NCBI GenBank assembly: GCA_049700455.1
Contig: JBNAVJ010000017.1
Span: 1-32,238, forward strand
DNA: 32,238 bases
Origin: JBNAVJ01 sp049700455
Lineage (GTDB): Bacteria; Bacteroidota; Ignavibacteria; Tepidaquicellales; Tepidaquicellaceae
Direction of reading: 5' to 3'
The position numbers were made by a program, and so were the translations under genes. Of the stretch, positions 1 to 6,017 are shown one piece after another. Below the pieces are notes generated by a model, which was given only the letters and a program-made list of their open reading frames with translations, searched no databases and was not told where the DNA came from. The first letter of the stretch is position 1, and the number at the start of each line of letters is the position of its first letter.

Positions 1-170
1 TAATATTCACCAATATTGTTACCAGTCAAATCCCCAAGCGGGAAAGCATATCCAAATGTGAAATCATTAGTAAAAAATGGTAAACCAAAATATTTCTCTT
101 TTTGTCCTTGTGCATATAGCATAGATGTTAAAAAAGTGAAAATTGATAAAAACAATATTAATTTTTTCAT
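1..170 (-). CDS. Partial outer-membrane-type protein (N-terminus only)
   Basis: Reading the minus strand from ATG at 170-168 gives 56 codons that stay open to the window edge. Residues 1-21 form a clear Sec signal peptide: lysines at 2-3, a hydrophobic core, and cleavage after LYAQ. The mature start contains GYAFPLGDLTGN, a pattern common at the first strand of outer-membrane beta-barrel proteins of Bacteroidota-like bacteria. The rest of the gene lies left of the window, so the family cannot be settled. A promoter is seen at 232-262, giving a leader of about 55 nt. The opposite-strand reading frame over this stretch has no protein-like features. Confidence 0.7.
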   Translation of the reverse strand, partial: MKKLILFLSIFTFLTSMLYAQGQKEKYFGLPFFTNDFTFGYAFPLGDLTGNNIGEY

Positions 171-231
171 AATAATGAATTTTGGTTTTAGAAAACCCGT
201 ATTACTAAAGCGGTCGGGAGAAGAAGTTATT

Positions 232-262
232 CAAAAATAGTTAGGATTTCTATATTATGCAA
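232..262 (-). promoter_or_regulatory. Promoter with operator half-site, upstream of the outer-membrane gene
   Basis: On the minus strand: TTGCAT (262-257), 17-bp spacer, then TATTTTTG (239-232), which matches the Bacteroidota-type -7 element TAnnTTTG. The end of the spacer plus the first bases of the -10 read AATCCTAACTAT. The same 12 bases occupy the same position in the protoglobin promoter (16141-16171), which suggests a shared regulator. Confidence 0.5.
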
Positions 263-476
263 GAGCAATCTCCCAGAAAGTATTTCATAATTCTCTGGTA
301 AAATTGATTCTGTTTTAGGCTTCGTATAAATGAAGTTAAAAAATTATCCTACATTTCCATAAAGAGAATAACTCTCTAACAAGACCTGGTTATCAGCTGG
401 GAACCAGGATTGATTTGTTGTCAGTTTACATCATCATTTGCTGAACTCCTCAAGGGTCTTATCACACACTGCTTTC

Positions 477-546
477 TTTAACCCACTCATTGCATAAGTG
501 GCTACTTTATTCTTTACCTCCCCATTGCATAGGTAATTACCTTATT
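477..546. repeat. Two adjacent copies of a dispersed REP-like repeat
   Basis: Copy 1 (477-511) and copy 2 (513-546) both follow the pattern TTTAcCcc(C)CCATTgCATa..g...TACyTTATT. A third copy sits at 26297-26332, about 26 kb away. In that copy ACCCAT-TACAT-ATGGGT forms a perfect stem, while here the stems have decayed. Just upstream, around 440-460, CTGAACTCCTCAAGGGTCTTA resembles the second hairpin module seen next to the distant copy. Confidence 0.6.
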
Positions 547-612
547 CTCAGGTGCAATTTAAACGGCAGAATCGCCCGAGAAAATTCCATTGCTTATTTA
601 GATAGTGTTTTT

Positions 613-1104
613 TTATTTCATTCGTTCCAGAAGTCGCTTACGTGTATATGGAATTAAGCCTCCTGCTTCTATAATGGCTTTCCGTGCAGGTGGTAAGGGA
701 ACGATTTCAAATTCCTTCCCCATAGTTTTATTTACTACTTTATCAGACAAAATTTCAATTTCATCTCCCACTTCTGCTTCTATAGTTGGGCAGGTAATAA
801 GCTCAAGTCCAAGATTAACCGCATTTTGCATAAAAATTCGTGCGACGCTTTTAGCAATGACAATTAAGTTATGTCCAAGAATTGTAGAGGCAGCCTGTTC
901 ACGTGAACTACCACATCCAAAATTCTCTCCTGCTATTATTACTCCACCTTTGTATTCCCCACTATTAAGTTTGGCATTTAGTTCAGTATAGTCTGCAAAG
1001 CAATATTGAGGGGTTTCAGAGGGCAGGACCGTAGCCATATACCTGCCCGGATAAATTGTATCTGTAGAGACATCGTTGTTAAACTTAAATATTACTTTTG
1101 GCAT
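613..1104 (-). CDS. leuD: LeuD/aconitase-family dehydratase, small subunit
   Basis: 163 residues, the usual length of the stand-alone swivel domain of the archaeal-type isopropylmalate dehydratase/homoaconitase family. The N-terminal TDTIYPGRYM segment and the GCGSSREQA motif near residue 65-73 are typical. The specificity loop after GRY reads MAT and lacks the Arg of the YLRT loop found in homoaconitases, which favours a small substrate such as isopropylmalate or methylmalate. It is the last gene of a five-gene minus operon and starts 4 bp after the large subunit. No isopropylmalate synthase is nearby, so the symbol denotes the family only. I infer a role in citramalate to 3-methylmalate isomerisation. 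Confidence 0.88.
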   Translation of the reverse strand: MPKVIFKFNNDVSTDTIYPGRYMATVLPSETPQYCFADYTELNAKLNSGEYKGGVIIAGENFGCGSSREQAASTILGHNLIVIAKSVARIFMQNAVNLGLELITCPTIEAEVGDEIEILSDKVVNKTMGKEFEIVPLPPARKAIIEAGGLIPYTRKRLLERMK

Positions 1105-1108
1105 AAGT

Positions 1109-2395
1109 TTAATCTCCTAAATTTGGTTCAGTAATTATTCCCGTAATAGCACTTGCAGCAGCAACAGCTGGGGAACATAAATACACTTCAGCTTTTGGAT
1201 TTCCCATTCGTCCCTTAAAGTTTCTATTGGTAGTAGAAAGAGCAACCTCTCCATCACCAAGAGCCCCTTGATGTACTCCAAGACAACAGCCACAACCAGG
1301 GTTCATTATAATCGCACCAGCTTCAGTAAAAATCTGAAGATATCCTTTTGCAAGAGCCTCTTTATAGATTCTCCAGGAGGCCGGGAAAATTAACATCCGT
1401 GTTCCTGCGGCAACTTTTCTACCTTTCAAAATTTTTGCCGCAATCTCAAGATCATCAATACGACCATTTGTACAGCTACCAATCACAATCTGGTCAAGGT
1501 GTACTTTTTCAACTTCCTCTATAGGTTTAACATTATCAACTGTGTGAGGCTTTGCAATTTGTGGAGTTAATTCGTTTGCATCAATTTCAATAACCTGGCT
1601 ATATTTTGCATCTTCATCAGGCAATAGGAAATTTAATTCTTCTCTAACCCCTGCTTCACGCAGATATCGAGCCGTCTCCTCATCAGGAGGTACAATACCA
1701 CTGGTAGCGCCGGCTTCAACACTCATATTGCAAAGCACAAGTCTCCCACTCATAGGCATATTTTTTATAGTTTCCCCGTGAAATTCAATCACTTTAAAGT
1801 TTGCTCCCTGTGCAGTAATTTTTCCTATTAGATATAGTATCAAATCTTTTGGGAAAACATTTTTCTTAAATTTTCCTTTAACCACTACTTTTATTGTTTC
1901 CGGCACTTCTACATTTAGAATAGAGCCAAGCGTCCACACACTTGCCATTTCAGTTGCTCCTATTCCAAAAGCAAAGGCTCCAAAAGCCCCGTGCGTAGTG
2001 GTATGGGAGTCCGTTCCAACAACGACGTATCCCGGTTTTACATATCCATATTCAGCAAGAATTTGATGGCAAATTCCCCCCTCATCGGAACGTATGTCGT
2101 GAAATTTTGAGATTTTGTTTGCTCGCACAAAATCCCTGATTTTCTTTTGATTGGTGGCAGTTTTTGAGCTTTCTGCAGGAACGCGGTGGTCAAAAATAAT
2201 AGCAATTTTATCCGGATTCCAAACTTTAGGTTCTATTCCGGTCCCCTTAAACACTTCATTAAATTGATTAATCACAAGAGCAGCGTTTTCATGAGACATT
2301 GCTACATCTACTGCAGGCTCTACAACATCTCCCGCTTTGACCGATTGCAAACCACCAGCTCGGGCGAGTATTTTTTCTACAATTGTCATTCCCAT
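1109..2395 (-). CDS. leuC: LeuC/aconitase-family dehydratase, large subunit
   Basis: [4Fe-4S] hydro-lyase subunit pairing with the small subunit 4 bp downstream. Counting from the ATG at 2395, the cluster ligands are Cys308 (GSCTNGR) and Cys368/Cys371 in NPGCGCCLG. The usual CGPC here reads CGCC, so an extra Cys370 sits beside the cluster. GTDSHTTTHGAFG and STTNRNFKGRMG are family hallmarks, and the length of about 428 residues is normal for the LeuC2/homoaconitase type. An ATG at 2407 is also possible. The 2395 ATG is preferred because GGAG lies 6 nt before it on the minus strand. The preceding CoA-transferase ends at 2409. The substrate is not fixed by sequence; isopropylmalate, citramalate/3-methylmalate or a related 2-methyl acid are the candidates. 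Confidence 0.88.
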   Translation of the reverse strand: MGMTIVEKILARAGGLQSVKAGDVVEPAVDVAMSHENAALVINQFNEVFKGTGIEPKVWNPDKIAIIFDHRVPAESSKTATNQKKIRDFVRANKISKFHDIRSDEGGICHQILAEYGYVKPGYVVVGTDSHTTTHGAFGAFAFGIGATEMASVWTLGSILNVEVPETIKVVVKGKFKKNVFPKDLILYLIGKITAQGANFKVIEFHGETIKNMPMSGRLVLCNMSVEAGATSGIVPPDEETARYLREAGVREELNFLLPDEDAKYSQVIEIDANELTPQIAKPHTVDNVKPIEEVEKVHLDQIVIGSCTNGRIDDLEIAAKILKGRKVAAGTRMLIFPASWRIYKEALAKGYLQIFTEAGAIIMNPGCGCCLGVHQGALGDGEVALSTTNRNFKGRMGNPKAEVYLCSPAVAAASAITGIITEPNLGD

Positions 2396-2408
2396 TTTAT
2401 GCTCCATT

Positions 2409-3602
2409 TTAAATTATTTTTTCTTCCTTAAATCTTAAATAATCATCACGGTTATAACCGAGTTCATAAAGTATTTCTTCAGTATGTTCTGAGAGTGCAG
2501 GAGGAGGAGTGTCAACGTCTCCGTTAAATTTGTCAAATTTAGCAGTAAGATTAAATACTTTTATTTTACCTACATTAGGGGTATCAATCTCAGCAAGTGC
2601 TTTACGATGAACCACCTGCGGTTGAGTTAAGGCTTCTTCAAGGCTTAAAATTTCTCCTGAAGGAATTCCTTTTTCATTTAAAACTTCAACCCAATAGGCA
2701 GTTTCTTTTTCTTTTAGCTTTGCTTCAATTAGTGGAGTAAGTTCTTTTCTATTCTTTTTTCTTGTATCGCGTTCCTTAAATCGTGGGTCATCTTTTAGTT
2801 CAGGAATACCGAGCACATCACAGAGGTCCTCCCACTGTTCCTGTTTGTTAGCAGCAATGTTGATGTAGCCATCTTTTGTTATAAATGTTCCTGAGGGTGC
2901 TGCTGTAAAATTATCATTTCCCATTAAAACAGGCTTTTGTCCACCAATTAGTAGGTTTGCAGCAACCCAACCCATTAATGGCATAATCGAGTCAAGCATT
3001 GCAATATCAATAAACTGTCCTTCTCCGGTCCTTTGTCTATGATACAAAGCCACCATAATAGCAAATGCAGCATTTAATCCTCCAACAGTATCACAGACCG
3101 GAAATCCGCATCTTAAAGGATTTAACCGTTCATCTCCGTTAATAGCCATAACTCCGCTTAGCCCTTGAATTATCTGGTCATAAGCCGGTTTAAATGCATC
3201 AGGTCCGGTTTGTCCAAAGCCAGAAATTGCGCAATAAATTAATCCCGGATTTATTTCACTTAACACTTTATACGATAATCCCAATCTATCCATCACACCA
3301 GGCCTGAAATTTTCCACAAGTACATCAGAAGTTTTAACAAGCCTTTTAAAAATTTCTTTTGCTACATCCCCTTTGAGATTCAAAGTAAAGGATTTCTTGT
3401 TTGAATTTTGAGCAAGAAAACTTGTTCCCATCAGTTTTTCGTTTAGCTGAGGAACGTTTCCTAATTTTCTTGCAAGGTCACCTCCAACAGGGTTTTCTAT
3501 TTTTATTACTTCTGCTCCCAGCAAAGCCAGATGCAGGGTTGCAAATGGGCCTGCAAGAACATTAGTCATATCAATAACTCGAATTCCTTTTAAAGGTTTC
3601 AT
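2409..3602 (-). CDS. Family III CoA-transferase (CaiB/BaiF type)
   Basis: 397 residues with the full family III layout: N-terminal GIRVIDMTNVLAGPFAT, then GAEVIKIENPVGGD, VENFRPGVMDRLGL, SGFGQTGP and the late PFN-like C-terminal region. Asp171 in GFPVCDTVGG aligns with the Asp that forms the aspartyl-CoA mixed anhydride in formyl-CoA transferase. Enzymes of this family move CoA between carboxylic acids without losing the thioester. It is sandwiched between an HMG-CoA-lyase-family gene (19-bp gap) and the dehydratase large subunit. I infer a donor such as succinyl-CoA and an acceptor such as citramalate, as in the succinyl-CoA:citramalate CoA-transferase of the 3-hydroxypropionate cycle. The substrate assignment is inference; the family call is firm. 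Confidence 0.88.
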   Translation of the reverse strand: MKPLKGIRVIDMTNVLAGPFATLHLALLGAEVIKIENPVGGDLARKLGNVPQLNEKLMGTSFLAQNSNKKSFTLNLKGDVAKEIFKRLVKTSDVLVENFRPGVMDRLGLSYKVLSEINPGLIYCAISGFGQTGPDAFKPAYDQIIQGLSGVMAINGDERLNPLRCGFPVCDTVGGLNAAFAIMVALYHRQRTGEGQFIDIAMLDSIMPLMGWVAANLLIGGQKPVLMGNDNFTAAPSGTFITKDGYINIAANKQEQWEDLCDVLGIPELKDDPRFKERDTRKKNRKELTPLIEAKLKEKETAYWVEVLNEKGIPSGEILSLEEALTQPQVVHRKALAEIDTPNVGKIKVFNLTAKFDKFNGDVDTPPPALSEHTEEILYELGYNRDDYLRFKEEKII

Positions 3603-3621
3603 AAACTTTTAAAATTTTTAT

Positions 3622-4530
3622 TTAATAATTCAGTAAACCCATTCTATAAACTTTACCGGGCATCTCTCTTTTGAAATAATTTTCTGATTTTTTGGAAACA
3701 CTTATTATTTTCTCAAGATTTATATCTGTGCGGATTCCGTTCCTCTGAAACATATTTATCAGGTCTTCAGTACACACATTACCGCTTGCTTTAGCAGTAA
3801 AAGGACACCCTCCCAGCCCGGCAAATGCAGACTCAAAGACTCGAACTCCATTCCTATATGCTACAAGGCAATTACTTATCCCCAAACCGTAAGTATCGTG
3901 AAAATGTACAGCAAGGGTAACATCCTTTGAAAGAGAGTTAACCTTAGTTAATATTTCATCAACCTGGTCAGGATATGCGTGTCCTGAAGTATCAGCAAGG
4001 CTGATGTTTGTAATTCCTTCTTCAAGGTACTTTGAAATAATGGAGATTACCCTTTCCTGTGGAATTCTACCTTCATAGCCGCATCCAAAGGCTGATTGAA
4101 CTGATACCTGTACACGTTTACCAGCTGAGATAGCATTTTTTGCCATTGCAATAATTCTTTTCAGGGCTTCATCAGTGGTCATTCCAGTATTTTTCTTACT
4201 ATGAGTTTCACTTGCTGAAACCCCCATACAAATCATATCCACTCCACAGTTTATAGCTCTTTCCAGCCCACGTTCATTCAGAACCAAGCCTGAAAGGACT
4301 GTCTTTTGAGGCTTGTTTTCAGAAAGGCTAAAATATTTAAATAACTCATCAGTATCAGCCATATTAGGAACTTTTTCAGGGTGAACAAATGAACCAAGCT
4401 GAACAATATCAAGTCCTGAAGAAATTAATTCTTTTATCCACTCAATTTTTGTTTCTGTGGGAACTTTTTGCTGTTCAACCTGTAGTCCATCTCTCATTCC
4501 AACTTCGTGAAATAAAAGTTCTTTTTCCAT
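3622..4530 (-). CDS. HMG-CoA lyase-family enzyme (candidate citramalyl-CoA lyase)
   Basis: 302-residue HMGL-like TIM barrel. Catalytic and metal residues of HMG-CoA lyase are visible: Arg13-Asp14 (EVGMRDGLQ), Asp180 (LADTSG), His209 and His211 (VHFHDTYG), Cys242 (GLGGCPF) and Asn251 (SGNVCTED). The position matching human Glu72 (ETTSFVSPKWVP) is Gln44 here (VQLGSFVHPEKVP), an active-site change. The family splits 3-hydroxy-acyl-CoAs to acetyl-CoA plus an oxo acid. HMG-CoA gives acetoacetate; citramalyl-CoA gives pyruvate, and the Chloroflexus citramalyl-CoA lyase belongs to this family. The neighbours (CoA-transferase, LeuCD-type dehydratase, LeuB-type dehydrogenase) fit citramalyl-CoA better than leucine breakdown. 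Start is ATG at 4530, 14 bp after the dehydrogenase gene. Confidence 0.85.
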   Translation of the reverse strand: MEKELLFHEVGMRDGLQVEQQKVPTETKIEWIKELISSGLDIVQLGSFVHPEKVPNMADTDELFKYFSLSENKPQKTVLSGLVLNERGLERAINCGVDMICMGVSASETHSKKNTGMTTDEALKRIIAMAKNAISAGKRVQVSVQSAFGCGYEGRIPQERVISIISKYLEEGITNISLADTSGHAYPDQVDEILTKVNSLSKDVTLAVHFHDTYGLGISNCLVAYRNGVRVFESAFAGLGGCPFTAKASGNVCTEDLINMFQRNGIRTDINLEKIISVSKKSENYFKREMPGKVYRMGLLNY

Positions 4531-4544
4531 AATTATAAATAAAA

Positions 4545-5663
4545 TTAGATTTTATCTGCTATTGCCTGCGCTACTTCAAGTGTAGTATTTGAGCCTCCCA
4601 TATCATAGGTACGAACTTTTCCTTCTTTAATAACTGCGGCAACAGCATTTTCCACTTGCTGAGCCTTTTCAGTTTCTCCAAGCCATTCGAGCATCATCTT
4701 TGCTGATAAAATTGTAGCTATGGGATTTACTTTATATTGCCCTGCATATTTTGGTGCCGAACCGTGTGTCGGTTCAAAAACCGCAAGTTTATCTCCAATA
4801 TTTCCGGAGCAACCAAAACCAAGCCCACCAACCATTTGAGCACAAAGGTCGGAAATAATATCTCCAAAAAGATTAGGAGCTACCAGAACATCATAGTTAT
4901 TTGGGTTTTTTAAAAGCCACATTGTAATAGCATCAACATTTGCATCATCCATCTCAATCTCCGGGTAGTCTTTTCTTACTTCTTTTGCTGTTTCAAGAAA
5001 AAGACCGTCTGTTGCTCTTACCACGTTAGCCTTATGAATAACAGTAACTTTTTTTCTTTTGAATTTGCGCGCAAAATCAAATGCTGCGCGGATAATTCTT
5101 TCTGAACCTTTTCTGGTATTAATCTTACAGGAGATTGCATACTGATTAGAAGGAATGTTTTTAAACGCTGCAAATGGGGGTGATAGCTTTTCAAGCAAAC
5201 TGGAAAGTTCCTCCGGGACAGGATTAAATTCAACTCCGGAATAAAGGTCTTCAGTATTTTCCCTGAAAACGACAAGATCAATATTGGGCTTGTAATTTAA
5301 AGGGTTCCCCTCATAAGCCTTGCAGGGACGAAGACAAATGTACAGGTCAAATAGTTGTCTCATCCTTACAATTGGTGAACGATATACAAGCCCTTTGTTT
5401 TGCAATTCTAAAGTAAGCTCAGCGGCAGCAGCTTTAACAGGCTTGGAAGTAATAGCACCAAAAAGAGCAGCATCAACAGATTTCAACAAATCAATGGTTC
5501 TTTGCGGAAGAGCATCTCCTTCTGTTCTCCAAAATTCCCATCCAATATCTCCGTGAATGTACTCTGCATTTAGTTTTAATTTGTCAAGGACAATCCTTGC
5601 AGCTTCCAGAACTTCAATGCCAATTCCATCTCCTGGGAGCCACGCAATGCGATAAGTTTTCAT
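4545..5663 (-). CDS. Isocitrate/isopropylmalate dehydrogenase-family enzyme
   Basis: First gene of the operon, 372 residues from the ATG at 5663; a TTG at 5696 would add 11 residues unlike the family. It belongs to the beta-decarboxylating dehydrogenases that oxidise a 2-hydroxy-3-carboxy acid and release CO2. GDGIG (11-15), Arg102, Arg112, FRENTEDLY (133-141), HKANVV (Lys211, Asn213) and Asp268/Asp272 form the expected active site. RSPIV at 96-100 aligns with RSLNV of isocitrate dehydrogenase. Ser is kept, but the Asn that holds the gamma-carboxylate is Ile99, which suggests a less polar substrate. The cofactor loop HGSAPKYAGQYKVNP carries Lys305-Tyr306, as in NADP-dependent isocitrate dehydrogenase, whereas the C-terminus RTYDMGG looks like NAD enzymes. 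I infer 3-methylmalate as a possible substrate; isocitrate or isopropylmalate remain open. Confidence 0.85.
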   Translation of the reverse strand: MKTYRIAWLPGDGIGIEVLEAARIVLDKLKLNAEYIHGDIGWEFWRTEGDALPQRTIDLLKSVDAALFGAITSKPVKAAAAELTLELQNKGLVYRSPIVRMRQLFDLYICLRPCKAYEGNPLNYKPNIDLVVFRENTEDLYSGVEFNPVPEELSSLLEKLSPPFAAFKNIPSNQYAISCKINTRKGSERIIRAAFDFARKFKRKKVTVIHKANVVRATDGLFLETAKEVRKDYPEIEMDDANVDAITMWLLKNPNNYDVLVAPNLFGDIISDLCAQMVGGLGFGCSGNIGDKLAVFEPTHGSAPKYAGQYKVNPIATILSAKMMLEWLGETEKAQQVENAVAAVIKEGKVRTYDMGGSNTTLEVAQAIADKI

Positions 5664-6017
5664 AGGCTGAATGTTTGTTTTTATTAAATTAAACAATTTA
5701 TCCTTTTCTTTCCATTCATAAATTTATCACCACTCCTGATGATACTCGTTCTATACACAAATCATAACCCAGCTGGAAAAGAACTGATTCCACTGGAATT
5801 TAGATTGATAGACTTTACGGGAGAATTTGAGTTACCAGGTTAGACTTTTATATTTATAGGAACTTTAGGAACTTTTTTTATATGTACTCTGTTTGCTTAA
5901 AGTAGTTTGTTTAAAACGTCCATATAAAGAGTTGGGATAAAGTAGTTGAAAACTTTTTTCTGTTTAGTATCTAATTTTTTAAAGGTTAATTTTAAAACTA
6001 AAAGTGGAGAAAGAAAA
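5664..6017. other. Divergent intergenic region of 354 bp
   Basis: It separates the minus-strand operon from a plus-strand T9SS gene and must hold both promoters. A possible plus-strand promoter is TTGAAA at 5946 with TAATTT at 5972 (20-bp spacer), which is weaker than others in the window. A short tandem duplication AGGAACTTT x2 lies at 5858-5875, and ATTCCACTGGAAT near 5788-5800 is a small palindrome. No coding capacity was seen. Confidence 0.45.

Larger units (their letters stand above)
171..612. other. Gene-free stretch of 442 bp with promoter, hairpin and repeats
   Basis: No convincing reading frame was found on either strand. The stretch holds the promoter at 232-262, a 7-bp hairpin CCTGGTT/AACCAGG at 385-391/402-408 with no following U-tract, and two copies of a dispersed palindromic repeat at 477-546. 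The operon at 613-5663 ends into this region. No strong intrinsic terminator is visible after it; the only candidate is a short CGG/CCG stem near 572-590. Confidence 0.6.

Noticed and set aside
16..240. Plus-strand reading frame of 74 codons at the left edge
   Set aside because: It is antisense to a minus-strand frame with a clear signal peptide and has no protein-like composition.
605..991. Plus-strand frame of 128 codons opposite the dehydratase small subunit
   Set aside because: It is a shadow of leuD, whose GCGSSRE motif is unmistakable.
613..5663. Leucine biosynthesis operon (leuBCD)
   Set aside because: There is no leuA in the cluster, and the HMGL-family lyase and CoA-transferase have no role in that pathway.
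613..5663. Reverse TCA citrate-cleavage operon
   Set aside because: The lyase is HMGL-type rather than citryl-CoA-lyase type, and the dehydratase is a split LeuCD type rather than aconitase. It is kept only as an analogy.
5858..5875. Tandem AGGAACTTT duplication as an iteron or binding site
   Set aside because: There are only two copies and no replication or regulator context.
5946..6017. Longer start for the first T9SS gene at TTG 5946
   Set aside because: It would place 24 residues before the signal peptide; ATG 6018 has GGAGA at the right distance.
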